53,432 nucleotides of DNA from Micromonospora sp. MP36 (GTDB lineage Bacteria; Actinomycetota; Actinomycetes; Mycobacteriales; Micromonosporaceae). The notes under the pieces were generated by a model. The model saw nothing but the letters and a program-made list of their open reading frames with translations. It searched no databases and was not told where the DNA came from. Position 1 is the first letter of the stretch. Every line of letters starts with the position of its first letter. Location of the stretch: contig NZ_VSFA01000047.1 in the NCBI RefSeq assembly GCF_008119785.1, positions 1 to 53,432 on the forward strand. Reading direction: 5' to 3'. Positions 1 through 7,329 of the stretch are shown here, piece after piece. The position numbers and the translations under genes were made by a program.

Positions 1-698
1 CACCCTTGGGACGCCTTCCAGCTCGAACACATCCACCGGCAGCCGCCCATTGACGGCAAGGAACCTGGCAGCCTGCCGAGTGCGGGACTTGATCATGCTG
101 GACGGCAGATGCTCCCCGCCCGGAACCGCCTTGCGTACCTGCTCCCACTCCTGCGCGGTGCGCTGACGCGGATCGGCCGGCCACGTCGCCAGCACCCCGG
201 CGGTCAGGTCAGCACGCCACCGCGGCGAACGAAGTGCCCGCCCGGCCTGCTCCTGCGCCATGCGCACGATCCGGTCATTGACCCTCACACCCGCCGGCGC
301 GGTAACCGTCCAGCCCAGACGCCGCAACGCCATCCACGCGTTCGACGGAAGTTTCCGGCCACCCGGGTCCTGTCCGGAGGCCAACACCTCCACATCGCCC
401 GCGTTCCAACGCTCCGCCAACAGGCCGGAGGCCATCCCCGCTACCAGGTCGGCACACCAGCCGATCCGTTGCGCAAGCACCGCCTGCGACAGGACCTCAC
501 CGCTCTCCTCGTCCACCGCTGATCGGAGCAAAGCGCGGGCGCAAGCGGTACGGGAAGTCTCGCCGTCGGCCAGCGGCAGCTTCCCGGTCACCGGCTCATC
601 GCATCGACATCGAACCAGGAGAACCCGCGATCACGACCGGCCCACCTCACCGGAATCTCCCCCGAACCAGCCCAAAAGCGAGACGCCACCGTCCACAC
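1..698 (-). pseudogene. 5' part of a transposon-type (probably TnpB-related) protein, frame broken
   Basis: A leftward reading frame is open from 630 to the window edge and encodes about 200 residues, including AGVRVNDRIVRMAQEQAG and RTRQAARFLAVNGRLP. A second short frame starts with GTG at 698 and ends in TGA at 590-588; it encodes 36 residues (VWTVASRFWAGSGE...DVDAMSR). Its stop overlaps the first possible start of the long frame (GTG 591-589, GTGA overlap). The two pieces read as one protein if a single base is restored near 590, so a one-base deletion is the simplest reading; translational coupling of two ORFs is the alternative. The wording of the protein matches my memory of large TnpB-related transposon proteins of actinomycetes, but the RuvC-like catalytic half would lie beyond the left edge and cannot be seen. 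Family assignment is therefore memory-based. Confidence 0.45.
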
Positions 699-702
699 GG
701 CT

Positions 703-732
703 AACCTAGGATCACCGACGATTCCTAATCAA
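703..732 (-). promoter_or_regulatory. Candidate promoter giving a leaderless transcript
   Basis: Read leftward, TTGATT (732-727) and TAGGTT (708-703) are separated by 18 bp. The expected transcription start falls on or next to the GTG at 698-696, and there is no ribosome binding site upstream of that GTG. This fits a leaderless mRNA, which is common in actinomycetes. Inference from spacing only. Confidence 0.45.
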
Positions 733-744
733 GTTGGTCAGCCT
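706..744 (-). repeat. 39-bp inverted repeat, left copy
   Basis: The complement of this segment matches 1614-1652 at 35 of 39 positions, in opposite orientation; both begin with AGGCTGACCAA. This copy contains the candidate promoter of the transposon-type gene. Similarity stops abruptly on both sides. Confidence 0.8.
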
Positions 745-809
745 CAACGATCTGACACCGACCGCTGAGCCCACCGGCCCGACGGGGTCGCCAACCTTTG
801 GGAGTCCAG

Positions 810-1580
810 ATGCCTGTGCCTACCTACGATTTCACCGGACAGGCCGCTCTCGTGACCGGTGCGAGCGCCGGCATGGGCGCAGCCACCGCGCGCGCCTTCG
901 CCGAAGCGGGCGCAATGGTGGCGTTGCTTGACCTCAACGGCGACGCCGTGCACGAGCTCGCGGGCGAGCTGACCGGGCAGGGGCACCAGGCGTTGGCGGT
1001 ACGGTGCGACGTGTCCGACGAGGCCGAGGTCGCCAACGCGGTGCGGAAGACCGTCGAGGCATTCGGGCGGTTGGACATGGCGTTCAACAACGCAGGCATC
1101 ATGCTCCCCCCGACCGATGCCGCCGACGAGCCCGTGGATGCGTTCGACGCGATCACCGGTGTGGATCTGCGTGGCGTGTGGACGTCGGTCAAGCATGAGC
1201 TGGCGCAGATGCGCACTCAGGGGTCGGGTGCGATTGTGAACTGCTCGTCGCTGGGCGGCCTGGTCGGTGGAGCCGGGCGCGCCACCTACCACGCCACCAA
1301 GCACGGCGTGCTGGGGCTCACCAAGAGCGTGGCGCTGCAGTACGCGCCGCTCGGCGTGCGGGTGAATGCGGTGTGCCCCGGCACCATCGCAACGCCGATG
1401 GTTGATCGGATGACCGCCAACGGGGAACTGGACCTCGACGACACACTCGCCGCCACCCCCATGCGCCGTCTCGGGCGCCCGGAGGAGATCGCCGACGCGG
1501 TCCTGTGGCTGTGCAGCCCGGCATCCAGCTACGTCACCGGTGTAGCGCTGCCCGTCGACGGCGGGTACACCGCCCAGTAG
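810..1580 (+). CDS. Short-chain dehydrogenase/reductase (SDR)
   Basis: A classical SDR of 256 residues, which is the usual family length; it would oxidise or reduce a hydroxyl/carbonyl substrate with NAD(P)(H) in the cytosol. The dinucleotide-binding glycine motif TGASAGMG is near the N terminus, NNAG lies in the middle, and the Ser-Tyr-Lys set is visible in NCSSLGG and YHATKHG. The C terminus has the usual VDGG. I chose the ATG at 810 because GGGAG sits 5 nt upstream; a TTG at 798 is possible in frame. The gene stands alone between two inverted copies of a 39-bp repeat and ends at a strong hairpin. The substrate cannot be inferred. Confidence 0.85.
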   Translation: MPVPTYDFTGQAALVTGASAGMGAATARAFAEAGAMVALLDLNGDAVHELAGELTGQGHQALAVRCDVSDEAEVANAVRKTVEAFGRLDMAFNNAGIMLPPTDAADEPVDAFDAITGVDLRGVWTSVKHELAQMRTQGSGAIVNCSSLGGLVGGAGRATYHATKHGVLGLTKSVALQYAPLGVRVNAVCPGTIATPMVDRMTANGELDLDDTLAATPMRRLGRPEEIADAVLWLCSPASSYVTGVALPVDGGYTAQ

Positions 1581-1583
1581 TTG

Positions 1584-1618
1584 AGCCTTCGGACAGCGCC
1601 CAACGGTGTCCGAAGGCT
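1584..1618 (+). terminator. Hairpin terminator after the SDR gene
   Basis: AGCCTTCGGACA (1584-1595) and TGTCCGAAGGCT (1607-1618) pair perfectly over 12 bp with an 11-nt loop, starting 3 bp after the stop codon. No run of T follows, as is common in high-GC genomes. The 3' arm overlaps the start of the right 39-bp repeat. Confidence 0.65.
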
Positions 1619-1652
1619 GACCAATTTGATCAGGAATCGTCCGTGATCATAG
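1614..1652 (+). repeat. 39-bp inverted repeat, right copy
   Basis: Mirror copy of 706-744 with four mismatches. It keeps a promoter-like arrangement (TTGATC, 18 bp, TAGATG) pointing right, but no transposon-type coding sequence follows; only about 75 bp remain before the RidA-like gene ends. It may be a relic of another insertion. Confidence 0.8.
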
Positions 1653-1729
1653 ATGCCAAGGCGCTGACCCTCGACAATGCGCCACAGGCAGGCGGCGGCG
1701 CGGGCGGGAAGTGAACCCGACACCAAGGC

Positions 1730-2182
1730 TCAATCCGCGGTCACGGCGACGGTGAGCTCCACCTCGACCGGCGCGCCGGACGGCAGGCTCGCCACCCCGA
1801 CGGCCGACCGCGCCACGCCGCCGCGTTCGCCCAGCCAGTTCCGCAGCGCCTCGGACGCCCCGTCGGCGACCGCCGAGTGCCGGGTGAAGTCGGGACGGCA
1901 GGCGACGTACACGGTCATCCGCAGGCAGCGGCGCACCCGGCCCAGTCCCCCGACCGCCTCGGCCACCGCGGCGAGGGCGTTGCTCGCCGCGAGGCCGGCT
2001 GCGGCCCGCGCGTCGGCCACGGTCAGATCCGCGCCCACCAGGCCACGCACGGCGAGCCGGCCGTCCACCCGCGGGGTCATACCCGCCGTGTACGCGGTGC
2101 CGCCGTGCACCACCACCGGCACGTAGTGGCCCTGCGGGGCCGGGGGCGCCGGCAGCGTCCCCCGGGCGAGTGGTTCAGCCAC
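1730..2182 (-). CDS. RidA-like (YjgF/UK114) protein, non-canonical
   Basis: About 150 residues of the RidA/YjgF fold; archetypal members hydrolyse reactive enamines and imines. Here the motif that in E. coli RidA carries the catalytic Arg105 (VARLP) reads VASLP, so the arginine appears replaced by serine. This argues against the standard deaminase activity and for one of the other Rid subgroups. I chose GTG at 2182, which overlaps the stop of the preceding gamma-glutamyltransferase-like gene by 8 bases; a longer frame to 2263 would lie within that gene and has no RidA-like sequence. It is the last gene of the leftward redox operon. The role is probably to remove or bind an unstable intermediate, which is inference. 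Confidence 0.75.
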   Translation of the reverse strand: MAEPLARGTLPAPPAPQGHYVPVVVHGGTAYTAGMTPRVDGRLAVRGLVGADLTVADARAAAGLAASNALAAVAEAVGGLGRVRRCLRMTVYVACRPDFTRHSAVADGASEALRNWLGERGGVARSAVGVASLPSGAPVEVELTVAVTAD

Positions 2183-3791
2183 CGAGCGCCACCCCGTCCT
2201 GGCGGGGGTCGGCGCCACCGGCGAGGCAGCCGAGCCGCTCGTCGACCGAGACCACCAGGGCACTGCCGCCGGCGTCCCACGGCCCCACCACCCGGACCGG
2301 GTGCCCGGCGTCGCGCAGCCCCGCCAAGGTACGCCCGCCCAGCCGCGACTCGCAGATGAGTTCGTCGGGCGCCCCCACCACGTCCGCGTCGCTGCCCGGG
2401 AACACCGTGAACCGCGGCGCCGAGACCGCCTCCTGCGGATCCAGGCCGTGGTCGATCAGGTGCGACAGCACCTGCATGTTCCACTGCACCTGCCCGTCGC
2501 CGCCAGGGGTGTTGCCCACGTGCCGCAGGGCTCCCCCGGCGTCGGTCACCAGCCAGGCAAGGCAGGTGTGCAGCGGGCGGCGCCGCGGTCGTACCTGGTT
2601 GGCGTGGTCCTCGATCAGGTAGGCGCCGCGCCCCAGCCGGTTGTTGAGCATGATCCCCGTGCCCGGGATGGTGATCCGGGCGCCGAAGGTGAAGGCGAGC
2701 GAGTGGATGAAGCTGACCGCGCGGCCGTCGCCGTCGACGGCGACGGTCGTCGTGGTGTCCCCGTCCGGCGTCAGCCCGGCCGTGGCCAGAGGCTGCCCGG
2801 CGGCCAGCTTCGCCCGCACGTCCGCGACCGCCTCGGGCCGCAGCAGCGCCTGCCAGGCGTCGGTGTCGGCGCCGCACCGGTCCCACCGGTCCCGGAAGGC
2901 CTGCCGGGCCGCTCCGGCGAGCCAGCCGATCGCCTCGGCGCTCAGCCACGGCAGCCCGGCGAGCATCCCGTCGCAGACAGCCGTCTGCTGCAGCACCATC
3001 CAGCCCGGCGTGGGCGGCGGCGTCGTGTGCACGACCAGGTCGCCGTACCGCACGGCGATCGCCTCACCGTCGAGCGGTACGCCGGAGGCGGCCCACTCGT
3101 CGCCGCTGTAGGGAGCGCCGGCCGCCGCCAGTGCGGCCACCGCCCGATCGGCCAGTTCGCCGGTGTACAGGGCGCGGGGATCGGCCGCCAGCAGCCGCAG
3201 CGAGTCGGCGAGCTCCGGCTGTGGGAGCCGCTGCCCGACCTGCGGCGCCCGACCGTCGCGCAGGAACGTCCGTCGGGCCCCGTCGTCGGCGCGCAACTGC
3301 GTCTCGTGCTCCAGGATGTCCGCGCGGGTTTTCCGGGTGCAGGGCAGGCCGCGTTCGGCCGCGGCGATCGCCGGCGCCCACAACTCGGGGAGGCTGCGCG
3401 TTGCGCCGCGGGCGTGCAGTGCGGCGATCGCCGCGACCGCACCCGGAGCCGCCACGGCGAGCGCCCCGGTGAGGGGAATCGCGGGCAGGCCCTGCCCGCG
3501 GTAGTACTGCAGGTCGCCGCCGTCCGGCCCGTACCCGCTGCCGTTGATGGTCCACACCGACCCGTCCGGCTCGCGGACCAGGGCGAAGGCGTCGCCGCCG
3601 ACGCCGCACTGGCCGGGCAGCGCCAACCAGGACATCGCGGCCATCGCCACCGTCGCGTCGATCGCGGTGCCGCCCTCGGCGAGCACCCGGTGGCCGACGG
3701 CGGTGACCGCCGGGTGGCTTGAGATCGCCATGTGTTCGCCGGCGAGGACCGCGTTACGGGTCGGTGCTGGCCAGTCCGCACTCATGCTCAT
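2175..3791 (-). CDS. Gamma-glutamyltransferase family Ntn hydrolase, cytosolic
   Basis: A 538-residue member of peptidase family T3. These proteins cleave themselves before a conserved threonine, which then attacks gamma-glutamyl or related amide bonds. The motif GDTTTTVAVDGDG places the likely nucleophile at Thr346, aligning with NTTHYSVVD of E. coli GGT. There is no signal peptide, unlike periplasmic GGTs; cytosolic relatives include the oxamate amidohydrolase HpxW. The start at 3791 overlaps the stop of the Rieske gene (TGATG); ATG 3785 is also possible. Upstream in-frame sequence to 4067 is antisense-like and was excluded. The operon suggests hydrolysis of a gamma-glutamylated or oxamate-like intermediate. 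The substrate is unknown. Confidence 0.8.
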   Translation of the reverse strand: MSMSADWPAPTRNAVLAGEHMAISSHPAVTAVGHRVLAEGGTAIDATVAMAAMSWLALPGQCGVGGDAFALVREPDGSVWTINGSGYGPDGGDLQYYRGQGLPAIPLTGALAVAAPGAVAAIAALHARGATRSLPELWAPAIAAAERGLPCTRKTRADILEHETQLRADDGARRTFLRDGRAPQVGQRLPQPELADSLRLLAADPRALYTGELADRAVAALAAAGAPYSGDEWAASGVPLDGEAIAVRYGDLVVHTTPPPTPGWMVLQQTAVCDGMLAGLPWLSAEAIGWLAGAARQAFRDRWDRCGADTDAWQALLRPEAVADVRAKLAAGQPLATAGLTPDGDTTTTVAVDGDGRAVSFIHSLAFTFGARITIPGTGIMLNNRLGRGAYLIEDHANQVRPRRRPLHTCLAWLVTDAGGALRHVGNTPGGDGQVQWNMQVLSHLIDHGLDPQEAVSAPRFTVFPGSDADVVGAPDELICESRLGGRTLAGLRDAGHPVRVVGPWDAGGSALVVSVDERLGCLAGGADPRQDGVALGG

Positions 3792-4201
3792 CACCTCACC
3801 GGTTTGCGTCGGCGCGGGCCACCGGTCGCGATGTCCTCCGGCGTCACGCCCACGTAGATCTGCCCGTCCTCTTCCCGCACCGGGAAGGTCTTGATCGGTT
3901 CGGTGGCGGGCGGGCAGACCGGCTCGCCGGTCTCGAGATCGAAGACGCTGCCGTGGCAGGAGCAGCCGATGCCGTCGTCGACCAGTTTGCCCGAAGACAG
4001 CAGGCAGTCCAGGTGGGTGCAGTAGTTCGACGTGGCGTACGCCTTGCCCTCGAAGCGGGCGACGCACAGCTCCAGGCTGTCGGCGTAGAAGCGGCGGACG
4101 TAGCCGTCGGGCACCTGACCTGAGCGGGCGACGCAGACGAACGTGACGGTGCCCGGCTCCGTTCCCGCCGGCGCGGCGCCGGCGGCCTCTGGCGCGCTCA
4201 T
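3791..4201 (-). CDS. Small Rieske [2Fe-2S] ferredoxin (first of two)
   Basis: 136 residues forming a single Rieske domain, an electron carrier. The cluster ligands are visible as YCTHLDC and CSCHGS (C-x-H, then 16 residues, then C-x-x-H), followed by FDLETGEP and a proline-containing loop. An unusual extra cysteine lies in each half (CTHLDC, CSCH). The N-terminal 20 residues are Ala/Pro-rich and the C terminus is basic (PRRRKPVR). The start ATG overlaps the aldehyde dehydrogenase stop by 4 bases (ATGA), and its own stop touches the next start, so expression is coupled. The likely partner is the FAD reductase in the same operon. There is no Rieske oxygenase large subunit in the window. Confidence 0.88.
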   Translation of the reverse strand: MSAPEAAGAAPAGTEPGTVTFVCVARSGQVPDGYVRRFYADSLELCVARFEGKAYATSNYCTHLDCLLSSGKLVDDGIGCSCHGSVFDLETGEPVCPPATEPIKTFPVREEDGQIYVGVTPEDIATGGPRRRKPVR

Positions 4202-5634
4202 GATCCCACGTACACGGTCTTGTCGACGGTGTAGAAGTGCATCATCGTCTCCCCTGCCTGTTCCTTGAACGTCTGCGTGCTGGAGTTCTTCAGCCCACCG
4301 AAGGGCGCGTTCATCGCCATGCCCGTGGTGGGCTGGTTGACCTTGACCAGGCCACTGTCGACGCGCCGGGCGAATTCGAGCGCACGACCCAGGTCGCGGG
4401 TGACGATGCCGGCCGACAAACCGTACGCCGTGTCGTTGGCGAGGCTGATCGCGTCGTCGAAGCTGTCGACCCGAAGCACGCCCAGGACCGGGCCGAACAC
4501 CTCGTCCTGCGCCAAGGGCGACGAGGGGTCGACGTCGGCGAAGACCGCCGGACGAACGAAGTTGCCGTGCTCCAGGCCCGGACCGAGCGGCTCGTCACCG
4601 GCGCGGAGACGGGCGCCGGCAGCCGCGGCGAGGTCGAGGTAGTGCCGGGTCTTGTCCAGTTGGGCGCGGGTCGCGAGGGGGCCCATCTGTACGCCGTCGG
4701 CGAGCCCGTCGCCCACGCGGCGGGCGCGGGCGAGTGCGACCACCCGCTCGACGAGCGCGTCGTGCACGGCATCGTGGACGATAAGCCGGCTGGTGCCGGT
4801 GCACGCCTGGCCGCTGAGGCCGAATGCCCCGCGGACCACGATGTCGGCCGCCCGGTCCAGGTCGGCGTCCTCCAGCACGATCACCGGGTTCTTGCCACCC
4901 ATCTCCAGTTGGCAGCGCTGGCTGGGTCCGACCGTGCGGTGGATGGTCGCCCCGACGTCGTAGGAGCCGGTGAAGGTCACCGCACCCACCCGTGGATCCG
5001 CGACCAGCGCCGCGCCGGCCTCCCCGCCGCCCTGCACCAGGGCGAGCGCACCGGCCGGGACACCTGCCTCGAGCAGCGCCTCAACCAGCCGCTGCCCCAT
5101 CAGCGGGGTCACCTCGCTCGGTTTGAACACCACCCCGTTGCCGGCGGCCAGGGCGGGGCCGAGCTTGCGGGACGGGATGTTCAGCGGGAAGTTCCACGGG
5201 GTGATGGCCACGACAACGCCGACCGGCTCTCGGGAGGTGTAGACGAGGCTGCCGTCGCCCGTGGCGTAGGTGCGGCCCGCGATCCGCATCGCCTCCCCCG
5301 CGTAGAAGCGGAGGTTCGACGGGGTACGGCGGGTCTCGGTGAGCGCCTCCGCAAGCGTCTTGCCCTCCTCGCGGACCAGTTCCCGGGCCAGGTCGTCGGC
5401 GCGGGCGGCGAGGATGTCCGCGGCCCGGTGCAGGACGTTCGCCCGCGCCTCCGGACCGCGCTGCGCCCATTCCCGGTGGCCGGCGGCGACCGAGGTCACG
5501 GCGTCGTGGGCGTCCTTCGCGTCGGAGTCGGGGAACACGGTGACGACGTCGCGCTCGTCCGCCGGGTTACGTCGCTCGCGGGTACGCCCGCTGGCCGAGC
5601 CCACCCACTCGCCACCGATGAAGTTGCCCTTCAC
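4198..5634 (-). CDS. Aldehyde dehydrogenase (NAD(P)+-dependent)
   Basis: 478 residues, full length for the aldehyde dehydrogenase superfamily; oxidises an aldehyde to the acid. Visible are the PWNFPL cofactor loop, the general-base glutamate in LEMGGKNP, the catalytic cysteine in GQACTGTSR and the C-terminal PFGGLKNS region. The overall look is closest to semialdehyde dehydrogenases such as the 2-oxoglutarate-semialdehyde type, but substrate class is not safe from sequence alone. The GTG start at 5634 follows GGAGGAG with a 5-nt spacer and overlaps the reductase stop (GTGA). In this operon it would oxidise an aldehyde released by the oxygenation step, which is inference. Confidence 0.88.
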   Translation of the reverse strand: MKGNFIGGEWVGSASGRTRERRNPADERDVVTVFPDSDAKDAHDAVTSVAAGHREWAQRGPEARANVLHRAADILAARADDLARELVREEGKTLAEALTETRRTPSNLRFYAGEAMRIAGRTYATGDGSLVYTSREPVGVVVAITPWNFPLNIPSRKLGPALAAGNGVVFKPSEVTPLMGQRLVEALLEAGVPAGALALVQGGGEAGAALVADPRVGAVTFTGSYDVGATIHRTVGPSQRCQLEMGGKNPVIVLEDADLDRAADIVVRGAFGLSGQACTGTSRLIVHDAVHDALVERVVALARARRVGDGLADGVQMGPLATRAQLDKTRHYLDLAAAAGARLRAGDEPLGPGLEHGNFVRPAVFADVDPSSPLAQDEVFGPVLGVLRVDSFDDAISLANDTAYGLSAGIVTRDLGRALEFARRVDSGLVKVNQPTTGMAMNAPFGGLKNSSTQTFKEQAGETMMHFYTVDKTVYVGS

Positions 5635-6851
5635 AATTGCTCCTCCAATGCCGTCAGTTCCGCCAGGTCGAAGTCCTCGTCGGCGAGGACGCTGGCCTCG
5701 ACGCTGATCTGCGCGGAGATCAGTTCCTTGGCGACGAGGACGTCCCCGCCGCGGTCGACGGCGAACGCCGCCCGGACCAGGCCTTCCCGCAGGTAGAACG
5801 CCGAGAAGTCGCGCTCCTCGACCGAACCGCGCACGACCAGCTCGTCCCAGACCGGGGCGTGGCCGGTGTACTGCAGGTTGTGGTCGTACTGGTCCGACCA
5901 GAACCAGTGCGGATCCGCGTACACCGTGCTCCGGCCGATCATGTTGTTGGCGGCGGCGGTCGCTTGCCGGCTGGCGTTGTCGAAGTGCTCGACCCGGATC
6001 CGCTCGCCGAAGAGCGGATGCCAGTGGTTGGCCACGTCGCCGGCGGCGTACACGTTCGGCACCGCGGTCCGGCAGTACTCGTCGACGAGGATGCCGTTGT
6101 CGACGGCGAGGCCGGACCGCTCGGCCACGGCGGTGTTCGGCGTGATACCGATGCCCACCACCACCAGGTCGCCCTCGATGCGCCCGCCGCTGGTGGTGAC
6201 GACGACACCGGTCGGTGTCTCGACGACGGACTCGACGGACTCTCCCAGCCGCAGCGTGACGCCCTGCTCGCGATGGATCGCCGCGCAGGTGGTGCCGATC
6301 TCCCGGCCCAGTACGCGCTGCAGCGGCACGTCCAGCGCTTCCACCATGGTCACCTCGGCGCCCCTGCCGCGGCTGGTGGCGGCGACCTCGGCGCCGATGA
6401 AACCCGCGCCGATCACGATCACGTGCACGCCCGGGCGCAGCTCGGCGCGGAGGCGGTCCGCGTCCCGCCGGGTGCGCAGGTAGTGGACCCGCTCACCCCC
6501 GACGTCCCGGAGGCGGCGGGGGCTGCCACCGGTGGCGAGGAGAACCCCGGCGGCGGCGACTTCGGTGCCGTCGGCCAACTCGACCAGCCCGCGCTCCGGC
6601 CGGATCACCACGGCCGGCTGGCCGAGCCGCAGGTGCACGTCGTTCGCCGCGCACCACTGCTCCGACAGCAGGTCCAGGCCGCAGTCGTCGTCGCCGGCGA
6701 GGTACTCCTTCGACAGCGGTGGCCGCTGGTACGGCGCCTCCGGTTCGGCGCCGATCAGCTCGATCCGACCGTCGAAACCGCGTCGACGCAGCGCGCGAGC
6801 GGCCACGGCGGCGGCCTGACCGGCACCGACGGTGACTATGGTCGTCGTCAT
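5631..6851 (-). CDS. FAD/NAD(P)H-dependent ferredoxin reductase
   Basis: 406 residues of the BenC/CamA/AlkT-like family of flavin reductases that pass electrons from NAD(P)H to a ferredoxin. The FAD-binding motif is VGAGQAAAVAARAL near residue 7; the NAD(P)-binding motif is VIGAGFIGAE in the middle; the second FAD motif VYAAGDVAN follows. PYQRPPLSK is typical of this family. ATG 6851 was chosen because the FAD motif then starts at the usual distance and it lies 7 bp after the preceding Rieske gene; the frame extends upstream to 6929 only by overlapping that gene. It presumably reduces one or both operon Rieske proteins. Confidence 0.9.
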   Translation of the reverse strand: MTTTIVTVGAGQAAAVAARALRRRGFDGRIELIGAEPEAPYQRPPLSKEYLAGDDDCGLDLLSEQWCAANDVHLRLGQPAVVIRPERGLVELADGTEVAAAGVLLATGGSPRRLRDVGGERVHYLRTRRDADRLRAELRPGVHVIVIGAGFIGAEVAATSRGRGAEVTMVEALDVPLQRVLGREIGTTCAAIHREQGVTLRLGESVESVVETPTGVVVTTSGGRIEGDLVVVGIGITPNTAVAERSGLAVDNGILVDEYCRTAVPNVYAAGDVANHWHPLFGERIRVEHFDNASRQATAAANNMIGRSTVYADPHWFWSDQYDHNLQYTGHAPVWDELVVRGSVEERDFSAFYLREGLVRAAFAVDRGGDVLVAKELISAQISVEASVLADEDFDLAELTALEEQL

Positions 6852-6858
6852 CGGCGGG

Positions 6859-7236
6859 TCACCCCGCAACCTCGACCGGGTGCCCTGCGGCGCCGGTCTG
6901 CGCGCGCCCGGTGCGCGGTCGCGGGTCAACGTAGACGTTGCCGTCCGCCACCCGGACGTCGTACGTCGGCTGGCACTCGGTCTGGTCCGCCGCCTCGCCG
7001 GTGGCCGGGTCGAAGGACCACTGGTGACCGGGGCAGATGATCCGCCCGTGCAGCACCGTCCCCTTGCTCAGGGAGCGCTGCTTGTGCACGCACACGTCGT
7101 GCAACGCGAAGACCCGGCCGTTCACGAGGAAGAGCGCTACCGGCGTACCGCCGACTACTACCTGCTTTTTCTTGCGACGCGCGAGCTCGGACAGCTCGGC
7201 GACGAGCACCCACTCGACGGGGTCAGACTCGCTCAT
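6859..7236 (-). CDS. Small Rieske [2Fe-2S] ferredoxin (second, NirD/BphF-like)
   Basis: 125 residues, one Rieske domain. Ligands are in DVCVHKQRSL (C-x-H) and CPGHQWSFD (C-x-x-H), followed by DPATGEA. It differs clearly from the other Rieske protein of the operon, so the two are not a recent duplication. The ATG at 7236 is preceded by GGAGGGAG at a good distance; the longer frame to 7311 lacks a better site. It lies just upstream of the FAD reductase, the usual order for a ferredoxin and its reductase. Likely the direct electron donor to the di-iron protein, which is inference. Confidence 0.88.
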   Translation of the reverse strand: MSESDPVEWVLVAELSELARRKKKQVVVGGTPVALFLVNGRVFALHDVCVHKQRSLSKGTVLHGRIICPGHQWSFDPATGEAADQTECQPTYDVRVADGNVYVDPRPRTGRAQTGAAGHPVEVAG

Positions 7237-7329
7237 GTGCGACTCCCTCCGGGTCTGAAGCAGCGGAACTGCGGCCGCAGCTGCCGGCGGGTGGGCCAAC
7301 AGTCGACCCACCCGTCCGGCGGCTTGCGA

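Noticed and set aside
588..600. Programmed -1 frameshifting in the transposon-type gene
   Set aside because: No slippery heptamer or downstream structure is visible; a base deletion or GTGA coupling is simpler.
109..709. Forward frames over the left edge
   Set aside because: Arg/Pro-rich and without protein character; the reverse frame reads a coherent protein.
3792..4067. N-terminal extension of the GGT-like protein
   Set aside because: It lies within the Rieske gene in another frame and is Arg-rich nonsense.
2301..5796. Long forward frames opposite the GGT and aldehyde dehydrogenase genes
   Set aside because: Antisense frames opened by high GC; no ribosome binding sites, composition unlike proteins.
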